From: Syntrophaceae bacterium UBA4778
GTDB taxonomy: Bacteria > Desulfobacterota > Syntrophia > Syntrophales > UBA4778
Assembly: GCA_002403175.1 (NCBI GenBank)
Contig: DHHG01000328.1
Location: 1 to 13,234, forward strand
Length of the DNA stretch: 13,234 bases
Direction of reading: 5' to 3'
Positions within the stretch are counted from its first letter, which is position 1. Each line of letters begins with the position of its first letter. The notes under the pieces are model-generated. The model was not told where the DNA came from. It saw only the letters and a program-made list of their open reading frames with translations, and did no database searches. Positions 4,546-12,799 of this stretch are shown here, one piece after another. The position numbers and the translations under genes were made by a program.

Positions 4546-6774
4546 TCACGCTGATTTTAGAGCGGCCGCTATTGTATTAAGTGCACCTTCTGAATCAAAC
4601 TTTGATACGGCGAAAGCAACACTCAGCAATTCGTCCGTAAGAAATAAATCATATTTCTCATGAGCCTTATTTTCGACAGACCTTGCCAGCTCATAAGTAT
4701 CTGGTAAACCTTCCTTCAACAACAAATGGAGACAGCTCTTGAGATCATTTGGAGTGACGTTAGCCACCATCACCGCAATCCCTTCATTTACTGCCTTAAA
4801 TCCCTTCGAACGCAGCATAGCAACTAAGGTATCAGTCACCCTGTCACCTGCCCAGCAGAACACATAACTCAGATTGCCGTGGCGGATTACTGATTTTTCG
4901 GACAATCCATAGCGATGGAAGTTCTCCCTCGCTTCAGCCAATAGTTCCCTTGCATGGGCGTCAAGGAAGTTCGGAACCTTAGCATCGGTATAGACTGCAA
5001 ACATCTCCTGTCGAACACGATCGTGAATCCATCCAGCTTCACCGCCAAATATTGGTGCCTTTCCTCCCTTGGCAGGTTTGAGAAGAATGATTTTCTTTCT
5101 TGAATCGACATCCAAGACCTGCCAACGCTTACCACCAAAAATCAAAAATGAATCTACTGCCACGGGGCGATCGATAGGGAGCGTCCCAAGTGTCTGGTCC
5201 CCGTATATAAGTCGGTATTCTTCTACCGTGATAAAAGCGGTATAAAACGAATAATGATTAACTATTCTCTCTCCGATTTTCCCATGCAGTAACAGACCAT
5301 CACTCGCCTGCATAATTAGATCTTGGCTGCCAAGACTCCGCAGGAAATCAGCAAACATCTGCGTACTCATGCGTGGGAAAGGACCGTTATTACAGAGAAC
5401 ATTGAAAGCCTGCGCCGCTGTCACTCCACCATACTGAGCGATAATTGATAGCACCTGCTGGACCAGTGTTGAGAGATGCAGCCCATCAGAGGGCGGAGGT
5501 TCGTACCAATTCTGTAAAAGGAGGCGCACCATTGCAATTGTCTGGACTAAACCAACTCGAAGGCAATCTGGCGGTTCAGAGTTTTCTGTTAAATCGCTTT
5601 CCTGGATGTAAATTCTCAATATGGCCGGGTCGCCTTCCGTTCTTCCGGAACGACCAAGTCGTTGACGCATACTGGCAATACTCGGAGGAACACCGACTTG
5701 AGCGATGCTAATAACAGAACCGATATCAATGCCCATTTCAAGAGTCGATGTACATATGATATTGACCGGATGCGCCCTGTCTTTTATAGCAGCTTCAGCA
5801 TCTAACCTAAGCTCTTTCGAAAGACTGCCATGGTGTGGCCAAAATTCGTTTGGGAGTCGATACTCTTCACACAGCCTTCGTAATAAATCGGCAAAGAACT
5901 CCACTCTGTTTCGGCTATTTGCAAAAATTAGATTGCTGCTTCCTCTCAAGGTTTTGAAAATGTTCTCGCCAATTTCTATTAGACTCCCGTCAAGTTGCAC
6001 CATATCTTTGGTTTCGTTGATATCCAATGGTGGTGATTTCTGAAGAAAGCCTTTTAATTGGAGCCGCAATTCCTGTCCGCTTGCTGCTGAGATAATCAAC
6101 TCGACTTCTGAATTGTTTTCGGATCTTAAAAAATGCGAGGCCAAGTGCATATCACCGATGGTTGCACTTAAGCCAATTCGCGGTACTTTACGTTTGATTA
6201 CGATTTCTAAACGGTGGAGCAGACTCTGCAATTGCTTACCGCGCTCAGATCCAATGAAAGAATGGAGTTCGTCCACAACAATGTAAAGAAGGTTTCTGAA
6301 CATCAGAAGTATGCTAGCCCCGTGATTGACAAAAAGAGATTCAAGAGATTCAGGAGTAATCAGAAGGATTCCTGTCGGATTCCTAAGAAACTTCTTTTTT
6401 TTACTGCCGGAGATATCGCCATGCCACGGATGTACGGGTATATACAGACGCTCACATAACTGCGCCATGCGGGAGAACTGATCATTTATGAGGGCCTTGA
6501 GAGGGCTTATATAAACGACGCTGCCATCTTCCCCCTCTGATGTCAATAGGCGTGAGCAGATTGGTAGGAAAGCTGCCTCAGTCTTTCCAGAAGCAGTTGC
6601 TGATGCAATGACAACATCTGTATTACCTGAAAGAATCGGCGGGATTGCCTTCTCTTGTGCATCTCGAAGCGCCGTCCAGCCTTGGTCCCAAATCCAATGA
6701 CGTATTTTTTCATCAAGCAGGAAAAATGCCTTGGATTCATCCGAGTTTAAAGGTTGCAAGACTCTCCTTTCCAT
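4546..6774 (-). CDS. sngC: Shango SngC: Lhr-like DEAD/H superfamily 2 helicase
   Basis: This is an ATP-dependent superfamily 2 helicase, predicted to unwind or remodel nucleic acid during anti-phage defence. Counted from this start (742 residues), all motifs are present: motif I ATASGKTEAAF near 59-69, Ia YISPLKALINDQ near 88-99, Ib ITPESLES near 139-146, motif II VDELHSF near 167-173 (DELH), motif III GLSATIGD near 201-208, motif IV ANSRNRVEFF near 285-294, V CTSTLEMGIDIG near 341-352 and VI QRLGRSGR near 371-378. The C-terminal half contains winged-helix and beta-barrel-like segments similar to Lhr-type helicases. Upstream starts in frame are ATG 6822 and TTG 6834. None has a good ribosome site. 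I prefer 6774 because the following sequence leads directly into the helicase fold. It overlaps sngB by 38 nt, which implies translational coupling. Confidence 0.9.
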   Translation of the reverse strand: MERRVLQPLNSDESKAFFLLDEKIRHWIWDQGWTALRDAQEKAIPPILSGNTDVVIASATASGKTEAAFLPICSRLLTSEGEDGSVVYISPLKALINDQFSRMAQLCERLYIPVHPWHGDISGSKKKKFLRNPTGILLITPESLESLFVNHGASILLMFRNLLYIVVDELHSFIGSERGKQLQSLLHRLEIVIKRKVPRIGLSATIGDMHLASHFLRSENNSEVELIISAASGQELRLQLKGFLQKSPPLDINETKDMVQLDGSLIEIGENIFKTLRGSSNLIFANSRNRVEFFADLLRRLCEEYRLPNEFWPHHGSLSKELRLDAEAAIKDRAHPVNIICTSTLEMGIDIGSVISIAQVGVPPSIASMRQRLGRSGRTEGDPAILRIYIQESDLTENSEPPDCLRVGLVQTIAMVRLLLQNWYEPPPSDGLHLSTLVQQVLSIIAQYGGVTAAQAFNVLCNNGPFPRMSTQMFADFLRSLGSQDLIMQASDGLLLHGKIGERIVNHYSFYTAFITVEEYRLIYGDQTLGTLPIDRPVAVDSFLIFGGKRWQVLDVDSRKKIILLKPAKGGKAPIFGGEAGWIHDRVRQEMFAVYTDAKVPNFLDAHARELLAEARENFHRYGLSEKSVIRHGNLSYVFCWAGDRVTDTLVAMLRSKGFKAVNEGIAVMVANVTPNDLKSCLHLLLKEGLPDTYELARSVENKAHEKYDLFLTDELLSVAFAVSKFDSEGALNTIAAALKSA

Positions 6775-8083
6775 CACAGGGTGTGTCAGTTTCAGCTTGG
6801 AAATTATCCGGAGATGATTCATCCGGAGAATCAAGATCAGGATTGATATCGTGTTTTATATCTACTGTTCCAAGAATGACTTGCCATGTGGTCTGGCGAT
6901 TTTGCTCTAAAACAGATAGAAGATTTACGAAACTAGTTATCGTGTTCCGAGGGGTCCGGAAATAAGCATCACCAATTTTTTTGGAACAGTGCTCCATGAA
7001 TGCTTTCAGTCCTTCATCTGACATAAGATAAGCGGCGAAATTACCATAAGCGAAAATATGGCGAATTTTGCCCAACAGAATGTAAAGGTCTTCTTGGCTA
7101 AGATTGCTTAACCTTAATACGGGACCGCTGTAGTCAACAAGCCCCTTTACGGCAAAGGTATTTTCTGAGAGGCGGGACTGCAGGGCCGAATAACTGTATA
7201 GCCCTCTGCGCGTATCCATCAGAAAATCAGGCGTACCACCCATAATAAAGCCGAGGCCGACAGCAGTTCCTTGCAATGAATCATTTAAGATGCGAAGAAT
7301 CTGCTCATAATTAGAATTTCTGGCCTGAACGTTTGAGAGCTTGTATAAATTCACCAGTTCATCGAGACAGATCATCATCCCCTGAAATCCAGCGAGCCTG
7401 GAAAATTTGGACATCAATTTCAGATGATCATAAAAAGAACCATCATCAATGATTGTCCTGACTCCGAGTGCTGAGCGTGCATCTGTCTTCGTTGTGAACT
7501 CGGCACGTAGCCATCGGATTGCATCTGCCTTCAGTTGCTCATTTCCAGAATCGTGCCCCCTCCAGTAGCACGCAATTACGTGGGCAAAATCATATCCGCC
7601 GACCATTTCCGAGAGGATATCAAGTTTTTCGTGGATAACAATCTCGGGATTTTTATCGGTGCTTTTTGCTTCTTTGAGTGCTTCTGTGATGAATCGCTCT
7701 ACAATAGATTGCATTGCCCCTCCATCCGGCTTTGAACGAGTAGCAATGTTACGCATCAATTCAGCATATAGTGAGCGGGCCTGTCCTCCGGTAGCATGCA
7801 GTCTTCTATCCGGATTTAGGTCAGCATGCGCAGTAAGAAGACGCTTCTCCAGTGCAATGGCCCGAACCAAATTGAGAAAGAAAGTTTTGCCCGAGCCATA
7901 TTCACCTATGATAAAACGAATTGCAGAACCGGCATCAGCAATGCATTCAATGTCTTTAATCAGTGCAGAAATTTCGTTTGCTCTTCCAACCTGGATAAGA
8001 TGCTGACCGGTGCGGGGTACAACACCGGCTCTGAGTGATTGAATAACGGCATCCCGGTCCTTCGTGCGGATTACAGTGTTCAT
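6737..8083 (-). CDS. sngB: Shango SngB: DUF2791/BrxD-like P-loop ATPase
   Basis: The 448-residue product is an AAA-like ATPase of the DUF2791 family, which also includes the BREX protein BrxD. The N-terminus carries the IRTKDRDAVIQSLRAGVVPR element typical of the family. The Walker A motif is GEYGSGKT (60-67) and the Walker B motif is MMICLDE (236-242, D241/E242), followed by a sensor-like GFIMGGTPDFL (278-288) and an arginine-containing RLSEN (304-308). The C-terminal tail from about 415 is acidic and low in complexity. It probably powers loading or switching of the partner helicase on DNA. Its ATG overlaps the sngA stop as ATGA and has a strong AAGGAGA ribosome site. It alone could suggest BREX, but no pglZ, pglX or brxC is present; the TerB partner and helicase define Shango. 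Confidence 0.92.
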   Translation of the reverse strand: MNTVIRTKDRDAVIQSLRAGVVPRTGQHLIQVGRANEISALIKDIECIADAGSAIRFIIGEYGSGKTFFLNLVRAIALEKRLLTAHADLNPDRRLHATGGQARSLYAELMRNIATRSKPDGGAMQSIVERFITEALKEAKSTDKNPEIVIHEKLDILSEMVGGYDFAHVIACYWRGHDSGNEQLKADAIRWLRAEFTTKTDARSALGVRTIIDDGSFYDHLKLMSKFSRLAGFQGMMICLDELVNLYKLSNVQARNSNYEQILRILNDSLQGTAVGLGFIMGGTPDFLMDTRRGLYSYSALQSRLSENTFAVKGLVDYSGPVLRLSNLSQEDLYILLGKIRHIFAYGNFAAYLMSDEGLKAFMEHCSKKIGDAYFRTPRNTITSFVNLLSVLEQNRQTTWQVILGTVDIKHDINPDLDSPDESSPDNFQAETDTPCDGKESLATFKLG

Positions 8084-10413
8084 GCAGCAATCTCCTTAGC
8101 ATATTCCAAATTAATTTCAATCGGGTCATCACCTTCAAAGAAAGGGCCACCAAAATGATCGAAAGCAGCATCATTTATGCAATCGAGCGTTCCATCAAGC
8201 ATGAGACAACGGTCTGCCGCGAGTCTCTCTAATTCCTCTCTGTTCCAGGCAGGCTTAGAGGTGAGTATTTGCATAAACGCGAATGAATCGGAGTCCAGTC
8301 CAGTAAGAGAAGCACCTGGGATGCTTGGTTCTATAGACACAATGGGTGGTTTCGGTTCATCTTCGATAAATATATTATTGAGCATAGCAGAAACGGCTAC
8401 GGTTTCTGCTATCTTTGCATTGACGGTATCCATATCAAGGGAAACACCTCCGACCGGCTTCGGTGGGGCAGAGGGAATAGCATACCTCGATGGTTTTAGG
8501 ATATTCGGGGGCTGGACGGTTACAGGCTCAGTGGCGGCAGCATGGACCTGGCTGAATAGATTCTGGACATCTAACCCGAGGATATTGTAAATGTTCGTCA
8601 ACACTTTCATTTCAGCGGGTTCCATGTGTCCATCAGCCTGAGCGATCGCTATCAGAAAACGGCCCAGTGAATCACGCTGATCTTGTTTGAGCAACTCGAT
8701 CCTTTTTTTGACCCCATTCATCCCCGGAAAGAAAGTCAGAAGCCATTTAGTGTGCGCCCTCAATCTCGTTTGTTCATCAGGAGAAAGGTGAAACCAGGTT
8801 TCAATGTGCTTCTCAAGAAGGTACTCCTCAGACGCATCTACTGATCCATCAGCACAAGCGACAGCAGAAGCCAAGTGTAATACTGTGGTTGCCGCAGAAT
8901 ACTCGGCAGTCGGAGAGTTCGGAGCCTGACTTCCAATTTTAAAGATAACCACATCCCGTTCCGGTCTCGGAATGAAATTCCCAAATCGCGGATCAGGCTC
9001 AATACCGAAGCTCATTTTGCAAAGCAAACTGGAAAGCGCCGTTGCTTCCTTTTTCCCGAATGCGCCTTGATGAAGTGGAATTTGTTCCAAAATAGATGAG
9101 AACGGCACTGTAACTGGAATATCAGAAGACGCCTCATTATTCAGCCAATTGGTTAGATTCTGGATTTCCTTCCCATCATATATCTTTAAAAGGGGCTGCG
9201 GCAGATAAGAAAGTGCCTCAATCGAATTCTTTTCACCAGGATTTCTTCCAAGATACCTACTATACCCTTCAAGCTCATCCGTACAGGCATTCACAATCCC
9301 ACATATTTTTGATGATGGACCGGATATTTTGGTCAAGTCTGGAAGATTTGGCAAAGCTATATCAACGTATCCGCCGAATGAGGAACTGGCAGGGTGGTAT
9401 GAGGCCCGAATAAAAGATTTGTTTGATTTTAACCTCAGGCCTTCTCCAAATTTCTCTATGTAACGGAGCTTGAACAGCTCACGAAATTCCTCCCGGCAAC
9501 GCTGTGAGGGAGTCCTTCGAGGCATAGAAGGATCATTCTCAGCCCACACCAATGCCCATTCAGCTGAAACTGGAACGGAATCGGTTGCCATTTGACCAAG
9601 CGCTACCTTGAGTTTCAAAGGAATTTCCCAAGAGGCGGAAGTGATTTGTGGCCTAGAATGATAGAGAGGCGATTGAGCCTGAGAAACTTGAAGAGTATCC
9701 AGAAAATTACTGGCATATTGGCGAAATGAAGAGTTTTCTGCATAAATTGAAAGAAGTCGCGTTACTTCGGCGATAATGACGGGTATTTCCTTTTGAGCTG
9801 TTGCAGATTTTGAGGCATCGCTCAGAGCCCGCCTTTCCAAACCGTAGAAATAGAGAAATACATACCCGATATTAATTTGTGGATCTTTTTTCCCTTTGGA
9901 AAGCCAGTCCAGAAGAGCTGCCCGAGATGCTGGGTGTATTTGCGAGTAAGAAGGCCAATAACTCATGTGCTTGCCTTCCCAGTCCGGATTAGACTTATCA
10001 ATTGGAAGATTCGGGGCAATCAGGGCCGGTTCTTCACTCCAATTACGGACAGACTTTAAGCCTTGACCAAAATAAAGAAGTCCGCCTGGGATTGAATAAC
10101 CAGCATGCTGGATAGTTGTCCCTTGAGGGACCCATACGGAATCTGGATCTACTGAGTGAGACTCTCTAGCACTTGCCCCGATGATTGAGACACCATTGGA
10201 ATCTTGTTTGGTTACTGTTTGTGAATGATAATGCGACAACCCAATTTGCGACGAATCAGCTTTTGATCGGCTGCCAGTTATTTTTATAATGATCCAGATT
10301 GCCAGTGCAAATATGCCGATAATGATGAAAAATTGCCAAAATTTTATGGCAATTGCTAAAACTAGAAAGCCGATGATAGCAAGTCCGCCACTAGGAGATT
10401 TCTTAGGAGCCAT
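8080..10413 (-). CDS. sngA: Shango SngA: membrane-anchored TerB_N/TerB/TerB_C protein
   Basis: The 777-residue product is the TerB-domain component of Shango. After a short basic start (MAPKKSPSGG), two hydrophobic segments (about 11-23 and 27-45) form a likely membrane hairpin, followed by a polar linker. TerB_N spans about 92-250, with VWVPQGTTI, GGLLYFGQGL, YWPSYSQIHPASR and NIGYVFLYFYGLERRAL (182-197). A TerB-like helical domain occupies about 503-620, with the paired acidic elements ACADGSVDASEE (519-530) and AQADGHMEPAE (591-601) expected for metal binding. TerB_C follows at about 710-777 (CLMLDGTLDCINDAAFDHFG). TerB modules sense or bind divalent metal and sit at membranes in Ter stress systems. 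By inference SngA anchors or triggers the ATPase-helicase pair. It is first in the operon, with a strong ribosome site; no secure promoter was found. Confidence 0.92.
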   Translation of the reverse strand: MAPKKSPSGGLAIIGFLVLAIAIKFWQFFIIIGIFALAIWIIIKITGSRSKADSSQIGLSHYHSQTVTKQDSNGVSIIGASARESHSVDPDSVWVPQGTTIQHAGYSIPGGLLYFGQGLKSVRNWSEEPALIAPNLPIDKSNPDWEGKHMSYWPSYSQIHPASRAALLDWLSKGKKDPQINIGYVFLYFYGLERRALSDASKSATAQKEIPVIIAEVTRLLSIYAENSSFRQYASNFLDTLQVSQAQSPLYHSRPQITSASWEIPLKLKVALGQMATDSVPVSAEWALVWAENDPSMPRRTPSQRCREEFRELFKLRYIEKFGEGLRLKSNKSFIRASYHPASSSFGGYVDIALPNLPDLTKISGPSSKICGIVNACTDELEGYSRYLGRNPGEKNSIEALSYLPQPLLKIYDGKEIQNLTNWLNNEASSDIPVTVPFSSILEQIPLHQGAFGKKEATALSSLLCKMSFGIEPDPRFGNFIPRPERDVVIFKIGSQAPNSPTAEYSAATTVLHLASAVACADGSVDASEEYLLEKHIETWFHLSPDEQTRLRAHTKWLLTFFPGMNGVKKRIELLKQDQRDSLGRFLIAIAQADGHMEPAEMKVLTNIYNILGLDVQNLFSQVHAAATEPVTVQPPNILKPSRYAIPSAPPKPVGGVSLDMDTVNAKIAETVAVSAMLNNIFIEDEPKPPIVSIEPSIPGASLTGLDSDSFAFMQILTSKPAWNREELERLAADRCLMLDGTLDCINDAAFDHFGGPFFEGDDPIEINLEYAKEIAA
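8091..8097 (-). promoter_or_regulatory. Ribosome binding site of sngB
   Basis: AAGGAGA on the minus strand, 7 nt before the ATG at 8083, lies within the last codons of sngA. It supports efficient independent initiation despite the ATGA overlap. Confidence 0.8.
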
Positions 10414-10420
10414 GGACAGG

Positions 10421-10427
10421 ACCTCCC
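10421..10427 (-). promoter_or_regulatory. Ribosome binding site of sngA
   Basis: GGGAGGT on the minus strand, 7 nt before the ATG at 10413, is a near-ideal Shine-Dalgarno site and fixes the start of the first Shango gene. Confidence 0.85.
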
Positions 10428-10615
10428 TCTATGTTTTTAGGATGACTTTTGCATTATCAGGAATACGGAAGGTACTGGTACAGAACCTTTTTGATGAACT
10501 TAGTATCACGATCACATTCTAAAATCCATGATGTCCTACATCCTTTTTATTAGTTTATTTCCTGCTTTCTTATCCTCATCCGCTGATAAAAGAACTGTTT
10601 TAAAAATAAACAAAT

Positions 10616-10633
10616 TTTCAGCAAATGCTGAAA
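10616..10633 (-). terminator. Hairpin with T-rich tail, possible terminator
   Basis: TTTCAGC (10616-10622) and GCTGAAA (10627-10633) form a perfect 7-bp stem with an AAAT loop. On the minus strand it is followed by ATTTGTTTATTTTT. It could end transcripts leaving the AbiE-like pair before the Shango operon, or serve as an operator. The stem is short and AT-rich, so it would be weak. Confidence 0.4.
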
Positions 10634-10842
10634 GATCCTTTAGTGAAAAGAATCTTGACTGCTCATGTTTGGTTGGTTTGTAAAGGATCGGGCCGTTACC
10701 GGATCGGAATGAAACTGTTCAGGCTGGCCTTATTTCATTTCCTAGACCATCGTATTCGGGGGGATTAAAACCTAGGCACTGAAGACCCACCGGAGCAAGC
10801 TCAACAAACCTCCTATTCCTTCAAGGAAGATGTTCGGTCCTG

Positions 10843-10859
10843 ATTCGCTCGTTGCGAAT
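10843..10859. repeat. Hairpin directly after the AbiEii-like stop codon
   Basis: ATTCGC (10843-10848) and GCGAAT (10854-10859) form a 6-bp stem with a 5-nt loop. It abuts the stop codon at 10860-10862. No T-run follows on the minus strand, so intrinsic termination is not evident; it may protect the mRNA 3' side. Confidence 0.4.
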
Positions 10860-11723
10860 TCAGAGTTTCTCAGCTAATCCCTGCCGCAGCTTCTCAACCT
10901 GCCTCAGAACCTCGTCAAACCTGCGTTTAAAACCATATCCGGTCTGAATCATGTCTGTAACGAGTCTGTAAGGCGTGCTCGTTCTTAGCTCCTGATCCAG
11001 GATTGTCCTGACGATTTTTAATGTTCCAGGCTCTGCCATCGTCGCCATATCGCGGCCAAGCAATCTGACGCCGGCCTGTATTGTATCGAACGCCTCTTCC
11101 TGGAGTAGATCCGGCTCTTCTTCATAGAGCCTGTCAAAGTTTCCTGCCCGTTCGTATGTCTGCATGATAAGCAGGATATCTGCTGCATCCTTTCTTCTCT
11201 CAGGGTATTTTTCATCCCAGGAGATGATTTTCATAATGGCAAGCGCCGGAAGAGTCGGCAATTGAATGTCGAGTGCAGGTTTAGCGTTAATCCGGACTGT
11301 AATGGAATTGTTATAGGCTTCCTTAAAACCGAACAGGCTCATTTGCACGGCATGATCAGGAGGCCAGGCAATTTTGTGCTCGCCTTTCTCAATCGGACCG
11401 AAAGGCACAATGTCCACTGGCACGGTATCGAAATAGAGCCGCTGCGGCTCTCTGGCGTCAGGCTTGAATCGTCCTGTTTCGGTCAGCACTTTTTGAAATT
11501 CATCAAACTTATCCCAACCGGCAACCCCTACGGCCAGATCCACATCCTTGGTCATACGTGTGGTCTCGATACCGAAGCAGTGGGTCAGAAGGAAATCCCG
11601 CGCGGATGCGCCGACGATGAAGAATGGGATTCCGAGGGAATCTGCGGTTTCCTTAATCGCGCGCAAGACCTTTACCGTCCGGGAATCAATCTTTCCCGAC
11701 AAGTTGAAGAATATATCGCTCAT
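10860..11723 (-). CDS. AbiEii-type nucleotidyltransferase (type IV toxin-like)
   Basis: The 287-residue product has the nucleotidyltransferase fold of AbiEii/AbiGii-family toxins. Motif I is VGASARDFLL (37-46) followed by TKDVDLAV (58-65), with the metal-binding pair D60/D62. The third acidic residue is D104 in VPVDIVPFG. A downstream lysine (LAIMKIISW, K165) and ERRKDAADI (175-183) match the family's later K and KD-x-x-D motifs. All catalytic positions look intact, so the enzyme should be active. Family members transfer nucleotides to targets (tRNA in characterised relatives) and arrest growth, limiting phage spread. It is the second gene of a pair and overlaps the AbiEi-like gene by 38 nt, which fits coupled toxin-antitoxin expression. 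It lacks a clear ribosome site of its own. A non-toxic nucleotidyltransferase is an alternative. Confidence 0.82.
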   Translation of the reverse strand: MSDIFFNLSGKIDSRTVKVLRAIKETADSLGIPFFIVGASARDFLLTHCFGIETTRMTKDVDLAVGVAGWDKFDEFQKVLTETGRFKPDAREPQRLYFDTVPVDIVPFGPIEKGEHKIAWPPDHAVQMSLFGFKEAYNNSITVRINAKPALDIQLPTLPALAIMKIISWDEKYPERRKDAADILLIMQTYERAGNFDRLYEEEPDLLQEEAFDTIQAGVRLLGRDMATMAEPGTLKIVRTILDQELRTSTPYRLVTDMIQTGYGFKRRFDEVLRQVEKLRQGLAEKL

Positions 11724-12729
11724 AGATTTGTTTAGCCGTTTCCAGGTTTCTCTGATTCCCCGTTGCCAGGAGATCAGCGTAAATCAGAATAGGGTGCACT
11801 GCCTCTTTTGGGGTTTGCACAATTGCCTGCTGCCAGAACCTCTCCAGGATCTCGACATCACCCTTTTCATCTCGCCTGAGCTTGTTCTCTAGCAGGACCT
11901 GATTGAGCTGTCCTGCTGTTGTATACAGCGTGATGGTTTCAGGCTTCAGATATCCTGTGAGCTTGGCGGCAGCGACTTCTCCACCCCATTGGACTTTTTG
12001 CGCGTCCATTTTATTCCGCTCCCACCAGTTGATTTCTCCTCTGTATCTACCCAGGAATTGCTTAGGCCGTAATTGATCGGGGTATGCGGTTACCCATCGC
12101 TGAAGCAGTTCTTCCTTCCGGACAAGCTTGAGGCCCTTGTCTCCGAGATCAAGGATATAGCCGAGCTCTTTCAGTTCCCGCATAATCCAATTCACTGTGC
12201 CTAGGGCAACGTCCGTGTTAGCAGCGATCTGCCGGAAGGGTTTCCCTGCCAGACCGGGATCACACAGAAAAGCGAAGACCATCTTGAGTCCAGCTGCTTT
12301 GAAAACTCTCTTGACCGGGGCTTTGCCGTTTGGCTCCCGAAGCTTATTGCCCTTAACGAAGACATAGACGGGCGGCTGATTGAGGAACACATTTCCGGAC
12401 GTATCGATAAATTCGATGCCGTTTTGCCTCAATTCTTCCGCCATCTCGGGATTGACGTATCTCGTAACTAGCAAAGGGGGATTCTTCCGTCTTTCGCGTC
12501 CCATCAACAACAGAAGCCTGTGGGCTTTGGTGACGGTAGGTTCAATCTTGGTATGGTATGCCAGCGCTTTGCCCTGCAATACCAGCCTGAGTGTTAAATT
12601 CGGTTGGCGCGCATCGGTTGGAATCTCTTTCGGCGGCTTGACTTCGACAGTCGTCTGCGTGGGAGCGATCTCTTTGAAGGCCTCCAGCGCACGCCTCAGA
12701 ATATCCTGTGCAATATTTTCTTTTTCCAC
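11686..12729 (-). CDS. AbiEi-family antitoxin / transcriptional regulator
   Basis: The 347-residue product matches the AbiEi_2-type antitoxin/regulator family. Its N-terminal half has a conserved core: LLVTRYVNPEMAEELRQNG (86-104), then IEFIDTSGNVFL (105-116) and PPVYVFVKGNK (119-129). A winged helix-turn-helix follows at about 150-193 (FRQIAANTDVALGTVNWIMR, ELGYI). The C-terminal part (205-347) is less conserved. The only plausible start is GTG at 12729, because an in-frame TAA lies 9 nt upstream and the first ATG is at codon 76; the ribosome site is poor. The protein should bind the concentric GTTCA operator just upstream and repress its own operon, and counteract the downstream nucleotidyltransferase. 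In type IV systems the antitoxin need not bind the toxin directly. Confidence 0.8.
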   Translation of the reverse strand: MEKENIAQDILRRALEAFKEIAPTQTTVEVKPPKEIPTDARQPNLTLRLVLQGKALAYHTKIEPTVTKAHRLLLLMGRERRKNPPLLVTRYVNPEMAEELRQNGIEFIDTSGNVFLNQPPVYVFVKGNKLREPNGKAPVKRVFKAAGLKMVFAFLCDPGLAGKPFRQIAANTDVALGTVNWIMRELKELGYILDLGDKGLKLVRKEELLQRWVTAYPDQLRPKQFLGRYRGEINWWERNKMDAQKVQWGGEVAAAKLTGYLKPETITLYTTAGQLNQVLLENKLRRDEKGDVEILERFWQQAIVQTPKEAVHPILIYADLLATGNQRNLETAKQIYERYILQLVGKD

Positions 12730-12739
12730 CGTTATTTAC

Positions 12740-12790
12740 GTTCACTATATAAATTTGTTCATTTTTTATGAACATATAAAAATAATGAAC
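12740..12790. promoter_or_regulatory. Concentric double inverted repeat, operator of the AbiE-like pair
   Basis: Four GTTCA/TGAAC half-sites occur in 51 bp. The inner pair is GTTCA 12757-12761 with TGAAC 12769-12773, extended to TGTTCAT/ATGAACA. The outer pair is GTTCA 12740-12744 with TGAAC 12786-12790. Both pairs share the centre at 12765, and adjacent half-sites in each arm are 17 bp apart. AbiEi antitoxins are known to autoregulate by binding paired inverted repeats in the promoter, which this fits closely. Confidence 0.8.
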
Positions 12791-12799
12791 ACAAGTCAA
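12771..12799 (-). promoter_or_regulatory. Sigma70-type promoter of the AbiE-like pair
   Basis: On the minus strand TTGACT (12799-12794) is a 5/6 match to the -35 element. A 17-nt spacer leads to TATGTT (12776-12771), a 4/6 match to -10. Two operator half-sites lie in the spacer and on the -10, so bound repressor would block polymerase. Confidence 0.6.

Larger units (their letters stand above)
10414..10859. other. Intergenic region between the AbiE-like pair and Shango
   Basis: These 446 bp must hold the Shango promoter if the operon is transcribed on its own. The 10500-10620 part is AT-rich, but I found no -35/-10 pair that I trust. The region contains two hairpins, listed separately, and a direct repeat of GGATCGG near 10685-10706. 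No gene is apparent. Confidence 0.5.

Noticed and set aside
6737..8083. BREX system, because the ATPase belongs to the same family as BrxD
   Set aside because: No pglZ, pglX/methyltransferase, brxC/pglY or brxA/B is present. The TerB partner and the gene order fit Shango instead.
8080..10413. Tellurite-resistance function from the TerB domains
   Set aside because: No terC, terD, terE or other ter operon genes accompany it; the ATPase and helicase partners indicate a DNA-related defence role.
11931..11936. Further GTATAC sites at 11931 and 13175 as part of the cluster
   Set aside because: They are isolated, one lies inside a coding gene, and about three copies are expected by chance in a window of this size.
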